Assembly: GCF_026262625.1 (NCBI RefSeq)
Contig: NZ_SHNN01000001.1
Span: forward strand, 1 to 64,000
Direction: 5' to 3'
Source: Candidatus Litorirhabdus singularis
GTDB lineage: Bacteria > Pseudomonadota > Gammaproteobacteria > Pseudomonadales > Halieaceae
DNA length: 64,000 nucleotides
Positions 50,601-58,942 of the stretch are shown here, one piece after another. Position 1 is the stretch's first letter, and every line of letters starts with the position of its first letter. The position numbers were made by a program, and so were the translations under genes. The notes under the pieces were generated by a model. It was not told the origin of the DNA and searched no databases. It saw only the letters and a list, made by a program, of their open reading frames with translations.

Positions 50601-50820
50601 ACATAGCAGTCGTCAGTGGATAGGTGACCTGGTCCTCCACCACTTGTGGTGCCTGGCCCGGGTAGCGGGTAAAGATAATCACCTGCACATCGGACAGGTC
50701 AGGTATGGCGTCCAGCGGCACGCTCCTAAGAGCATAAAGGCCCGCTAGCCCGATAATAATGGCGGCCACAAGCACCATAAAACGCTCGCGCAATGAGGCA
50801 TTGATAATGGCCCTAATCAT
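47656..50820 (-). CDS. cusA: Heavy-metal efflux RND permease, CusA/CzcA family
   Basis: A 1,054-residue proton-driven metal exporter. RSVPLDAIPDLSDVQVII at TM1 and GGIAITIGAMVDGAIVMVENGH in TM4 mark the HME-RND group. Of the three substrate-path methionines of E. coli CusA (573, 623, 672, from memory), those in SAPLSMFETT and TRIDMLSTGI are present; the third position is Leu (ARYGLTIGAV). So copper/silver is likely but one relay site differs. ATG 50820 overlaps the adaptor stop by 8 bp. Confidence 0.92.
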   Translation of the reverse strand: MIRAIINASLRERFMVLVAAIIIGLAGLYALRSVPLDAIPDLSDVQVIIFTRYPGQAPQVVEDQVTYPLTTAMLALPHTQVVRGYSFFGLSFVYIIFEDHTDMYWARSRVLESLNYVSGRLPAGVTPALGPDATGVGWIYEYALVDKSGQHDLAELRSLQDWYLRYPLQTVKGVAEVASVGGFVKQYQVEVDPNALLRYGIPLGKVKTAIQMSNKDVGGRLIEMAETEYMVRGRGYIRSIADLKSIPVAVDAQGTPVRLQDVASVQLGPELRRGLVELNGEGEVAGGVIVMRYGENALATIKGVRAKLEELKAGLPAGVEIVPVYDRGDLIERAVNSLTTSLLQELAIVSLVVILFLLHARSAFVVIVTLPLGILMAFIVMRVQGLNANIMSLGGIAITIGAMVDGAIVMVENGHRRLALAREQKGVELTSAERWHTIGEACREVGPALFFSLLIITVSFVPIFTMQAQEGRLFSPLAFTATYAMAASAILAVTLIPVLMGYLLRGKIVAERANPLNRALHGVHRPLLGAAMRWRRLTVFCALVVLALTYYPYSRLGSEFMPPLDEGDILYMPTTFPGLSITKARELLQQTDKILATFPEVHQVFGKAGRAETATDSAPLSMFETTVRLKPRAEWPDPGKTTRELMNEMDQAIQFPGLANTWTMPIKTRIDMLSTGIKTPVGIKVSGPDLNVLQELSQDIEQVLQTLPETTSAFGDRTVGGYYLDFDIQRDNAARYGLTIGAVQDVIQTAIGGMNITETVEGLERYPVNLRYPRELRDNLESLQRVLIATPTGAQIPLAMVSDITYRRGPAVIKSEDARPNAWITVDISSSDIGGYVAKASELVRQQVDIPPGYTLVWSGQFEYMERAAKRLSIVVPATLFMVFLLLYFNFRNITEPLLVMLSIPFGLIGGIWLVAINDYNLSVAVGVGFIALAGMAAEIGVLVLSFIDAEVARCRRTSVRRLTPDEVCAAVLAGTSTRVRPVAMTALSTMAGLIPIMLGSGTGSDVTHRIAAPMLGGMLTVTLLNLLVLPVIYSFVLQYQEQRRVLAQTGDES

Positions 50821-52090
50821 GATTGTGGCCACCATCGCCGTCTTGCATGGAGCCCATCATCTTCGCCGTGGCCTCGCGCAGCTTTGACTCCGAGTCCAGC
50901 AGGAACTGGGCCGAGGTAACGACTTCCTCGCCGGCGCTTAGGCCTTCGATAACCTCTACCCGACCATTGGACTCAATTCCCAGCACGACGCTGCGCGGCT
51001 CAAACTTACCCGGCTCCCTGACGACAAAAATCAGCGGCCTTACACCAGAACGCACCACTGCTTCGGCTGGCACAACCAAGGCGTTACTGCGGGCATCTGA
51101 AAAAATTGCGATAGCGGCGAACATATCGGGACGCAGTAACAAATCCTCATTATCAAAGATGAGCCGCACTTTGGTGGTCCGGGTTTTTTCCTCCGCGTAG
51201 GGGTAAATATAGGAAAGCTCACCAACAAAGGTTTTACCCGGTACCGAGGCAAGCGTCATCTCGACGCTATCGCCAACCTTGACCCAGGGAATTTCGTTTT
51301 CATAAATATCAGCCAGGACCCACACCTGATGCAGGTCAGCCAGCATATAAATTTCTGTCTGGGGTGTCACATACTGGCCCGGTCTGGCGCCAATGTGCAG
51401 CACTGTGCCAGCCGCGGGCGAGTGCACATGCAGTTGTTTTTTTATCGCGTGGGACTGCTCCAGCTCGAGAATTTGATGCTCTGGCACATCCAGAAACTGC
51501 AGGCGCTCGCGGGAGCTACGCACCAACTCTCTGGCGCCCTCGCGAATCTCTGCAAACGCGCTATCCTGCAGCGCCGCCAGGTTGTTAAGTGCCAGCAAAT
51601 ACTCCTCTTGCGTGGCCACCAGTATGGGTGAATAGATGCTCAGCAAAATGTCGTCCTTTGCAACGGACTCACCGGTCTTGTCTACTCGCATTGCCTCGAT
51701 CCAGCCCTGTACTTTCAGGTGCAGCCTCGTCATGCGCTCTTCGCTGAATTCCACCCGCCCCACGGTGCGCACCGTGCGACTGATAGACTCCGTCATAGCG
51801 ATAGCAGTACGTACCCCAATGTTCTGTACCACCACCGGGTCAATGCTCACCGTACCCGCGACCTCCCTGATATCTGTCTCTGCATACACCGGCACATAGT
51901 CCATACCCATAGAATCCTGCATCGGTGTGGGTGATGTCACCGCCGGGTTCATCGGATTACGATAGAACAGCGGCTCGGCCTGCTCCGGCACCGCTGACAG
52001 CGGCTCGGCCTTTTGCTGCGCGAACCAGTAGCCCCCTGCCAGACCGATAGCCAGCATCAAGGCGCCCGTTATAAGACTTGCCTTACTCAT
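50813..52090 (-). CDS. cusB: Heavy-metal efflux periplasmic adaptor, CusB-like
   Basis: A 425-residue membrane-fusion protein. After an N-terminal anchor (LITGALMLAIGLAGGYWFA) comes a Met-rich heavy-metal-binding segment (FYRNPMNPAVTSPTPMQDSMGMDYVPVY) of the kind found in copper/silver adaptors. Then come barrel and lipoyl domains (VHSPAAGTVLHIGARPGQYV) and a His-rich tail (GGHNHD). ATG 52090 overlaps the channel gene stop by 8 bp, with AGGG 7-8 nt upstream. It joins the permease to the outer-membrane channel. Confidence 0.92.
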   Translation of the reverse strand: MSKASLITGALMLAIGLAGGYWFAQQKAEPLSAVPEQAEPLFYRNPMNPAVTSPTPMQDSMGMDYVPVYAETDIREVAGTVSIDPVVVQNIGVRTAIAMTESISRTVRTVGRVEFSEERMTRLHLKVQGWIEAMRVDKTGESVAKDDILLSIYSPILVATQEEYLLALNNLAALQDSAFAEIREGARELVRSSRERLQFLDVPEHQILELEQSHAIKKQLHVHSPAAGTVLHIGARPGQYVTPQTEIYMLADLHQVWVLADIYENEIPWVKVGDSVEMTLASVPGKTFVGELSYIYPYAEEKTRTTKVRLIFDNEDLLLRPDMFAAIAIFSDARSNALVVPAEAVVRSGVRPLIFVVREPGKFEPRSVVLGIESNGRVEVIEGLSAGEEVVTSAQFLLDSESKLREATAKMMGSMQDGDGGHNHD

Positions 52091-53435
52091 AAAGATCACC
52101 CTGCCCTACCGCAGCTTCCAGACGCGCCAGCGCCTGTCTCGCTTCACTCAGAGCCTTCCAGTATTGAAGTTCGTAATTAAACAGCGTCATCTGACTGCGC
52201 AGCAGATTCAGAAAATCGACTTCGCTGACCTGATAGGCTGCCAACATTGATTGCACGGTTAGTTGTGCCTGCGGAATAATGCCTGTGGCAAACAATTCAA
52301 ATTGCCGTCGCGATCTGCGGTAGTCGGTTACCGATGCCGAAATGGCCGCCCGCACTGCCCCCTTCTCGTCAATCAACTGATAGCGGCTCCGCGCCAGTTC
52401 AGTGGTGCGTTGGGAAACAGCTTTCGATTGCTTACTGCCGCTGTAGAGCGGAATCTGTGCGCCCAGCATCACTGAAAAAAGGTCCGCCCGTGACCCGCCC
52501 ACCGAGGCCGGGTTGTCACCGTCCCTGGCACCGTAGACAACGCCAAGGCGTAAGTCCGGGTAGCGATCTTTCTCTGCCAGCTCCAGTCTCGATCGCGCCG
52601 CCTCGATATGGGTCGCGCGCTGTTTAAGGGTGGGCCGGTACATCTCCGCAGCCTCATACAGTGCCATTTCATCTCGCAACGCGGGCATGCTCAGTGGAAC
52701 TTTTACCGGAATATCAAAGCGTTCGGCTGCCGGCCTGTCGAGCAGGGTATTGAGGGCTATGGCCTGGTGCTGGCGCAGGGCCTCCAGCTGTATGCCCTGA
52801 TCCATAAGCCTGGACAGCTCCAGTTGCGCCAGCAAGATATCCTGCTGCAGGCCCTTACCGGTTTCGTACTTGGTTTTGGCGACCGCAATAAACTGGCGCA
52901 GCAGGGTCTGGTTCTTGTTCAGCGTATCGAGTGCGCGATCCAGGTAGTACACCTGCCACCACCTGGCTTTGACGTTCTGCACCAGCTGTATGCGCATTTC
53001 ATCCACCGAATGCCCGGCGGCCATGGCATCAAAGGCTGCAGCTTCTTCATGCAGTCCACGCTTGCCCGGAAACGGAAACACCTGACTGATACCAACCTGC
53101 AGCTGCGTCATCGCCTCTTGATCACGGTCCCAGCTATCGGTGGGAAAATTCATGGCATTCAGATTCAGCATCGGGTCAGGTAGCGCACCAACCTGACTGG
53201 GCACCGCAAGCAGGGCCTCATAGCGCAACTGCATTGCCATAAGACTCGGGTTGTCTGCCAGTGCCTGCTCGACCGCCGTCTGCTCTGTCAGCAGCCCGGT
53301 AGCGCCTTGCGCAGTAGCACCGGTAGTGGCGCTGCCAAGGCAAAATGCTATGGAGACAAACGCCAACAGACGATACTGATATCTATGGTCTGAACTGACA
53401 CAGCAGCGCCGGACCAACGTCATAATCTTATTCAC
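52083..53435 (-). CDS. cusC: TolC-family outer-membrane channel of the Cus-like system
   Basis: A 450-residue outer-membrane factor with two repeats rich in long helices (for example LLAQLELSRLMDQGIQLEALRQ and ARSRLELAEKDRYPDLRLGVVYG). An N-terminal signal (LLAFVSIAFCLGSATTGATA) is visible. The start is uncertain: GTG 53435 has GAGG 6 nt upstream; GTG 53447 and ATG 53423 are alternatives. It forms an operon in the order channel, adaptor, permease, all overlapping. Family placement is clear; the gene symbol is by position. Confidence 0.88.
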   Translation of the reverse strand: MNKIMTLVRRCCVSSDHRYQYRLLAFVSIAFCLGSATTGATAQGATGLLTEQTAVEQALADNPSLMAMQLRYEALLAVPSQVGALPDPMLNLNAMNFPTDSWDRDQEAMTQLQVGISQVFPFPGKRGLHEEAAAFDAMAAGHSVDEMRIQLVQNVKARWWQVYYLDRALDTLNKNQTLLRQFIAVAKTKYETGKGLQQDILLAQLELSRLMDQGIQLEALRQHQAIALNTLLDRPAAERFDIPVKVPLSMPALRDEMALYEAAEMYRPTLKQRATHIEAARSRLELAEKDRYPDLRLGVVYGARDGDNPASVGGSRADLFSVMLGAQIPLYSGSKQSKAVSQRTTELARSRYQLIDEKGAVRAAISASVTDYRRSRRQFELFATGIIPQAQLTVQSMLAAYQVSEVDFLNLLRSQMTLFNYELQYWKALSEARQALARLEAAVGQGDLYE

Positions 53436-53594
53436 TACACGCCTCACTCTGCCTGGTTGGCAGTAGGTTCCGGGCCGACGTGTGCCTGTGTTTATGACCC
53501 ATCACAGGTCATGGCTACAGTCCGCAGGGACAAGCTGGACATCGGAACGAGGTGACAATAACCGGCTACCAGGGCAACCGGTCTGACTTCGAAC

Positions 53595-53618
53595 GCTCAG
53601 GCGTTATTACACCTGAGC
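53595..53618 (-). promoter_or_regulatory. Hairpin between the Cys-rich gene and the efflux operon
   Basis: A 9-bp stem with one G-T wobble (GCTCAGGTG with CGCCTGAGC on the minus strand) closes a TAATAA loop, 9 bp after the stop of the Cys-rich gene. It could terminate or attenuate transcription into the efflux genes. No U-tract is seen. Confidence 0.45.
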
Positions 53619-53627
53619 CAGGGGGGG

Positions 53628-54035
53628 TTAAGCGTGTTTGGGAGGGTGAAAAATACGCGCAGCAACAGCGTGCCGAGAGCCTTCAATAGCAGCTACTAGC
53701 GGCGCAGCTGCGGTGCGGTGGGGAATAAGCGCTGGCTGGCCCAGGATTGCCGCCGCGCCCAGAGAGCATGCGGAGGCGCAGGCACCATTGGCACAATCAC
53801 CCTCACAATCTGCGCAATGCCCAGGCGCCTCAAGCTCAGCCACAGGTTCATGACACGGTGCTGTAGAGTCCTGATCGGCAGCCATAGCGGCGTGATGAGC
53901 GCTGGAAATCGCCGTATCTGCTGTTGTGGGAAGCGAAGAGGAATCGATATCCGCTGCAAAATCAGGCATAGCATACGCCAGGGACTGAAAAACCAACCCC
54001 AGAATCAGCAACGACATGCCTAACACGCGAATCAT
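53628..54035 (-). CDS. Small exported Cys/His-rich protein, probably copper-related
   Basis: A 135-residue protein. The signal peptide is VLGMSLLILGLVFQSLAYA. The mature part holds HHAAMAADQDSTAPCHEP and a dense Cys cluster (GHCADCEGDCANGACASACS), then ends in FHPPKHA. This size and layout resemble CopL-like or other small metal-binding proteins encoded beside copper-efflux operons. It lies upstream of the Cus-like genes on the same strand. Metal binding is inferred from composition and context; no family was firmly recognised. Confidence 0.75.
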   Translation of the reverse strand: MIRVLGMSLLILGLVFQSLAYAMPDFAADIDSSSLPTTADTAISSAHHAAMAADQDSTAPCHEPVAELEAPGHCADCEGDCANGACASACSLGAAAILGQPALIPHRTAAAPLVAAIEGSRHAVAARIFHPPKHA

Positions 54036-54112
54036 AACCTTTACCTCTCATACCCATAAAAGCATAGATCCAGTAATTCTGGCAAGCGGCCAGGCTCAGA
54101 CTTGTGACAGAG

Positions 54113-55576
54113 CTACTGCGCTTCCCACACCGGAAACACTTTATCCGGCGCACAGGTTTCCTCGACTATCCACTTGCACATACGCCGCAGTGGCTCAATC
54201 GCGTCCTGTGGCATAGCGACAGAGGGTGAGCAGGCATAGCCCAGCGACGTCAAACGCTGGGCGCCATACAGCGGCAGCAGATCGCGTAGTTCTTCCTTCA
54301 AGCTATCCGGGTAAATTCCTACGGTCTGCGTGTAGGCGTTAACCGCGCGGGTGACTGCGTCAATGGAATCTACTGGGACTAGATTTGCGACCCGTCCCGA
54401 GAGCATGGGTGAATAGTCTACCGGCTCATCAAACTGCGACACGATGACTGCACCTTCGAGATCCTCGCCGCCGATAATACGATAGAAGGTATCGTCCAAG
54501 CGGGTAGCGTCCATGTACTCCGCCAGTTCACGATCAAAGGTCTTTGGCTTGGTCGAGATGTAGTCCGGCATCGCCATTAGCTTGGCGTAGATCAATTCAC
54601 CCAAGCGGTTAATATTGTCGATACCGGCAGCATCGGTGCCGCTGAGTACGTAAATCACGCGCGCGCTGGCGCAGGCCTCTTGATTGGCTACCCCGATATC
54701 ACAGGCGGCGCGAGCAGCGACTTCGTGCAGGGTCGCCTCACTGGCAAATGCTTCAGCGCCAATGATAGTCGTGCTGCGCTTTGGGTCCAGTGAGATCAAC
54801 TCCAGACCCGGCTGAATAAACTGGGTGATGTGCTTGACCGAAGCGAAGCCACCCCAGGCCACAATTTTTTCGATATGCTCAGGACGATACAACGTACTTT
54901 CCAGCTGCGTATCACCGCCTTTCCAGTAAGCCACAGTCAGGTGCCGGGTGATGGGATGGTCTGGGGCAATATCATGCAGCGTGCGCACAATGGCCATGGC
55001 CGTCAGCGGGTCATTGCTGGGCGCTTTGATGATGGCGTCACTACGGGTAATCACATTGCGAATAATCGTCACCGCACTGACCAGGCCGCCATTCCCCGCA
55101 GGAATATGCAGCGCGCGTGCGCCCATGGCGCGAATGCGTAGCTGCCTGCCATCATGCAGCGTCTGTTCAACCCAGCCTTCCAGATAATCAATACCAATCC
55201 GCTGCTCGGCAATTTCCCTGACTGCATCGCGACTGAACGCCGACGGCAACATCACATAGCTGGCCTTGAGCATAGCAGCGGGATAGTTTGACGCCGCCAG
55301 TCCAGCCGCAAACGCTTCTTGTACATGAGCGTTAGTCTCAAAATCCAGTGCCTGCCCCAACTGCTCCAGCACATCGAGAATTTCCTCAAAGGACACCTGG
55401 TACAGATCGGCCATGTCACCCGGATTGCGCAGTGGCAACTGCTCTGCATACTGATGTATATCCGGCGCCCGAAAGGTGGCACTGCCACCACGACCGCCAA
55501 ATTCAACCCAGTTGTCTTCAATCAGCTGGCCGCGAATAAACAGCGGCACGCTAAAGTCGGCCTGGTCGTTGCTCAT
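54113..55576 (-). CDS. LuxC-like acyl-CoA/acyl-protein reductase
   Basis: A 487-residue aldehyde-dehydrogenase-fold protein of the LuxC family. The acyl-accepting Cys is in NQEACASARVIYV; GARALHIPAGNGGLVS and SDAIIKAPSNDP are LuxC-like cofactor-region segments. It reduces activated fatty acids to fatty aldehydes with NADPH. ATG 55576 overlaps the upstream LuxE-like stop (ATGA), so the two proteins are translationally coupled and probably form one reductase complex. No luxA, luxB or luxD is present. Confidence 0.9.
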   Translation of the reverse strand: MSNDQADFSVPLFIRGQLIEDNWVEFGGRGGSATFRAPDIHQYAEQLPLRNPGDMADLYQVSFEEILDVLEQLGQALDFETNAHVQEAFAAGLAASNYPAAMLKASYVMLPSAFSRDAVREIAEQRIGIDYLEGWVEQTLHDGRQLRIRAMGARALHIPAGNGGLVSAVTIIRNVITRSDAIIKAPSNDPLTAMAIVRTLHDIAPDHPITRHLTVAYWKGGDTQLESTLYRPEHIEKIVAWGGFASVKHITQFIQPGLELISLDPKRSTTIIGAEAFASEATLHEVAARAACDIGVANQEACASARVIYVLSGTDAAGIDNINRLGELIYAKLMAMPDYISTKPKTFDRELAEYMDATRLDDTFYRIIGGEDLEGAVIVSQFDEPVDYSPMLSGRVANLVPVDSIDAVTRAVNAYTQTVGIYPDSLKEELRDLLPLYGAQRLTSLGYACSPSVAMPQDAIEPLRRMCKWIVEETCAPDKVFPVWEAQ

Positions 55577-57006
55577 ACCTCGAACTCTTTCATGAACTCG
55601 ATAGCCTCGTTTTGTACCTGCTGGGTAGCCGAACAACTGATGCGGTCGTCTTCAATACCTTCCTTCTCGCTGTAGCGCATAATATCGTGATGGATGTGAA
55701 CACTGTTGAGCCCACACTCACAGGGCGTACTCCAGTCGATGGTAATTTCATCGCCAGAGATGATTCCCCCCCAGTGACTCTCGTTGAAAACATCATAGAA
55801 AGCGGCACGTCCGGTTACCACGCCTTCGCGGGGCAAGGGTTCTGAGGTCTCCGGGTCCAGCAGGAACGGAATAATCCAGGGCTGCACATGGTAATGGCCC
55901 TTCTCACAGGCCCAATGAAAGGCGCTGATCTCTGACATGCCATAACCCTCCTGAATAGTATCCACACCCAGGAAATCCTTGATCACTTCCATAAAGTTAT
56001 CGGGCAGCTCAAAGCCCTTGGTGCCGCCACCGGTCAGGATGGCAGAATCCGGGGCAAAGCCGGCTTTGAAACCCTGCTCTAAACCATTGCGCGCCATGTC
56101 ATACATCAGTGGGTAGGCGCTGGTCATGAATATTTTTTTACCCGCCAGCTGTCGGGTAATGGTGTCGAAGAAAGCCGCCATTTCTGCCGGCCGCCGCGCC
56201 TGCATGGCTTCAAACTCATCCTTGCGGGCCAACAGTTTCGGGTCGATTTCCAGTCGATCCAGTTCACCGCGGGAGGCGGCCGCACGCAGCTTGCTGGCCA
56301 AAAACATCAGGTCGGTATCAATAGGGTCGTTATACAGTGCATGAAAGCGGCTCTCATCGCCGCCGGTGAATTCGGTCTTGATCATTTGCCCTACACGAAG
56401 GTGGCCAAGCTTACCTTTGTAGTGATTGGGCCAGATTACATCGACGACGGGGTTGAGCTGCTTCGCGGTGGGCTCCTCGCCAAAATTCTGAAACAGGAAC
56501 ATTTTCCACAGCTGCATGTTGTAGCGTGCACCGCGTTTGGATTTGGGGATCAGCGAGATGGTGCCGGTAGTACCCGAGGAGGTGATTACCTCCAGCGGCG
56601 TTTCCGCATCGAGTCTATCGATCCACTCGTCCACGCTGCCGCAGTCGGAGACATCCAGCTGCGAGAGGTCGTAGCTGGTCTGCTTGTCCAGCCATTTGGT
56701 CATCAGGTCAAAACGCTTTTTATCGAGCAGTGCCGCCGGATAGGACTTGAACGCAGTGTGCGGAAAGAACAGCGGCACGACATCGTTGAATTCTCGCAAC
56801 TCGCTCACACCCAGGCGATCGGCGAGAGTGCGCAATACTTCGACCGACTCATAATGCTCCTGAAAGCGGGTCGCCATGGCGCTGCGCTGCATCGCCTCCA
56901 GCTCGGTCCGATCTATCATATGCATTTGGGTAATGGATTGGTTAAACAGCGCAATGGGGTCGTCCATCAGCTGCCTGGCGCGAGCTTCAAGTTGATCTGA
57001 CATCAT
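55573..57006 (-). CDS. LuxE-like acyl-protein synthetase
   Basis: A 477-residue AMP-forming enzyme related to LuxE. The phosphate-binding motif TSSGTTGT lies near residues 142-149, and GGGTKGFELP, QEGYGMSEISAFHWACEKGHYH and the Cys-containing STPCECGLNS follow. It activates a fatty acid as acyl-AMP and hands it to a Cys for LuxC to reduce. GGAGG lies 5 nt before ATG 57006; a second ATG is at 57003. It is the first gene of the pair and is divergent from the aminotransferase gene. Confidence 0.9.
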   Translation of the reverse strand: MMSDQLEARARQLMDDPIALFNQSITQMHMIDRTELEAMQRSAMATRFQEHYESVEVLRTLADRLGVSELREFNDVVPLFFPHTAFKSYPAALLDKKRFDLMTKWLDKQTSYDLSQLDVSDCGSVDEWIDRLDAETPLEVITSSGTTGTISLIPKSKRGARYNMQLWKMFLFQNFGEEPTAKQLNPVVDVIWPNHYKGKLGHLRVGQMIKTEFTGGDESRFHALYNDPIDTDLMFLASKLRAAASRGELDRLEIDPKLLARKDEFEAMQARRPAEMAAFFDTITRQLAGKKIFMTSAYPLMYDMARNGLEQGFKAGFAPDSAILTGGGTKGFELPDNFMEVIKDFLGVDTIQEGYGMSEISAFHWACEKGHYHVQPWIIPFLLDPETSEPLPREGVVTGRAAFYDVFNESHWGGIISGDEITIDWSTPCECGLNSVHIHHDIMRYSEKEGIEDDRISCSATQQVQNEAIEFMKEFEV

Positions 57007-57270
57007 CAAGGCCTCCGTTATTTTTATAGCCTGATATCAGAGTAATCCGCGCCTCCGGTAAATACCAGAGACCTTGGCGCCTCAAAACATACCCTGTATT
57101 TCAGTTGGCCAGCATTTAATCCATCTGATTAAAGTTACACTGACCCCATTTTACGATTCCGCTTACACGGCGATTTCGCTTAGAATGCGCGAACTATAGT
57201 CCCACCGGTAGAATCTTGAGTCGCCGCAGGCCTGAAGCCACACCAGGATTGTTTAGAGGTATTTATTGCT

Positions 57271-58458
57271 ATGTTTTCAGAGTTAGAACCACGACCAGCC
57301 GACCCGATTTTGGGACTTTCGGTGAAATTCAAGGCCGACACTAATCCCAACAAAATCGACCTTGGCGCCGGCATCTACAAAGACGAGGCCGGGCACACAC
57401 CTGTATTGGCCTGTGTGAAAGCCGCTGAGAAGCACCGCTTTGAAAACGAGACCAGCAAGGCCTACATTAATTCGGCGGGGTCAGCCTTGTTCAATGAGAA
57501 AATCACGGCGTTGAATTTTGGCGATCACAAGGTTGTTCGCGAGAATCGCGTGCGCACGATCTCCGCCCCGGGCGGTACTGGCGCTCTGCGTATTGCAGGG
57601 GAGTTTATCCGCAGCTGTAACCCCGCAGCCTCTATCTGGGTGAGCAATCCGACCTGGGCCAACCATCAGGGCGTGTTCAGCGCCGCAGGGCTGCAGGTAA
57701 AGACCTACCCCTACTATGATTATGAAAACAAGTGCCTCGATTTTACCGGCATGCTCACTGCGCTGAAGCAGGTACCGGCGGGCGATGCAGTGCTGCTGCA
57801 TGCCTGCTGCCATAACCCCAGCGGCATGGATTTAGACCAGGAGCAGTGGCAGCAATTGGCAGAGCTGGCTCGGGATATCGGCTTTTTGCCCGTTATTGAC
57901 ATGGCCTACCAGGGCTTTGCCAGCGGCCTCGACGAGGATGCCTATGGCCTGAGATTAATGGCAGACACGGTAGAGGAGATGATCCTGTGTAGCTCCTGTT
58001 CAAAGAATTTTGGTCTATACCGCGAGCGCATCGGCGCCTGCTCAGTTATTGGAGCAAGTGCCGCGTCAGCCGATATTATTAGCTCGGCGCTATTACCAGT
58101 GGTGCGGGTCAATTATTCCATGCCACCGGCACACGGCGCGGCCATCGTGGAAACGATATTGAGTTCTGCAGAACTTACCAGCCAGTGGCATATAGAACTC
58201 AAGGAGATGCGCGACCGTATCGGAAGTATGCGTCAACTACTGGTGGATACACTGGTGGCTAATGGCGTAACCCGTGATTTCAGTTTCATCACGGCGCAAC
58301 AAGGCATGTTTTCCTTCCTCGGTATAAGCAAAGAGCAGGTTCAGCGCCTACAGGATGAATTCGGTATCTATATGGTTAATTCAAGCCGTATCAGCCTGGC
58401 TGCCATTGCACCTGGTAATGTCGATTATCTGGCGCAGTCGATTGCCAAAGTGCTTTGA
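57271..58458 (+). CDS. Class I aminotransferase (AspC/TyrB type)
   Basis: A 395-residue PLP enzyme of normal length for aspartate or aromatic aminotransferases. The PLP Lys245 is in CSSCSKNFGLYRERIGA, with SNPTWANHQGVF, HNPSGMDL and the C-terminal substrate Arg in NSSRISLAAI. It exchanges amino groups between glutamate/2-oxoglutarate and aspartate or aromatic amino acids. It is followed convergently, 4 bp later, by the RraA-like gene, and the glutamate mutase set lies 0.75 kb downstream; a shared role is only a possibility. Confidence 0.93.
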   Translation: MFSELEPRPADPILGLSVKFKADTNPNKIDLGAGIYKDEAGHTPVLACVKAAEKHRFENETSKAYINSAGSALFNEKITALNFGDHKVVRENRVRTISAPGGTGALRIAGEFIRSCNPAASIWVSNPTWANHQGVFSAAGLQVKTYPYYDYENKCLDFTGMLTALKQVPAGDAVLLHACCHNPSGMDLDQEQWQQLAELARDIGFLPVIDMAYQGFASGLDEDAYGLRLMADTVEEMILCSSCSKNFGLYRERIGACSVIGASAASADIISSALLPVVRVNYSMPPAHGAAIVETILSSAELTSQWHIELKEMRDRIGSMRQLLVDTLVANGVTRDFSFITAQQGMFSFLGISKEQVQRLQDEFGIYMVNSSRISLAAIAPGNVDYLAQSIAKVL

Positions 58459-58462
58459 TGGC

Positions 58463-58942
58463 CTAAAGTATTTTCGCGGCGCTGACGATGACCCCATCCG
58501 TGTCAGCATACAGGTAATCGCCGCCGCGAAAATCTACACCGCCAAAAGATAGCGGGATATTGAGTTCGCCGCTGGTAACCGGAATATATTTCCGCGGGCA
58601 GGTTCCCAGAGCGTACAACACCACCGGAATGTCCTTGATCTGGTAGGTGTCTCGTATGTAGCCGTTAACAATAATTCCCGCATAGTTGTTCCTATGCGCA
58701 AATTTCATCAGGTTCTCGCCGACAACCGCATAATAGGCTTCAGCCACGTCAACCACGACCACTTTGCCCTCGCCATCGACGTCTCTGAGTAATGCAACAA
58801 GATCGGCGTTGTTTCTGTCCAGTTTGATGGTGACGATTTCACCCTGGCATATGCCGGTACCGCCATAATGGCTAAAGCCCGGTCCCAGAACACTTACTCT
58901 GTCACTATACTCATCACAGAAATCCGCCGTAAAATTGGCCAT
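58463..58942 (-). CDS. RraA-family protein, HMG/CHA aldolase-like
   Basis: A 159-residue RraA-fold protein. The RD pair in NGYIRDTYQI and the later LGTCPRKY follow the 4-hydroxy-4-methyl-2-oxoglutarate/4-carboxy-4-hydroxy-2-oxoadipate aldolase pattern. E. coli RraA, the RNase E inhibitor, lacks the RD pair there (from memory). So a retro-aldol or decarboxylase role on a pyruvate-derived acid is more likely than RNase E control, although annotation pipelines would call it RraA. It is convergent with the aminotransferase and divergent from the glutamate mutase operon. Confidence 0.85.
   Translation of the reverse strand: MANFTADFCDEYSDRVSVLGPGFSHYGGTGICQGEIVTIKLDRNNADLVALLRDVDGEGKVVVVDVAEAYYAVVGENLMKFAHRNNYAGIIVNGYIRDTYQIKDIPVVLYALGTCPRKYIPVTSGELNIPLSFGGVDFRGGDYLYADTDGVIVSAAKIL

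Noticed and set aside
54113-57006. A bioluminescence operon
   Set aside because: Only LuxC- and LuxE-like genes are present; no luciferase subunits, LuxD or LuxG are in the window.
57010-57270. tRNA or small RNA in the divergent gap before the aminotransferase
   Set aside because: No cloverleaf or strong hairpin with a U-tract could be folded by eye; it looks like a plain divergent promoter region.
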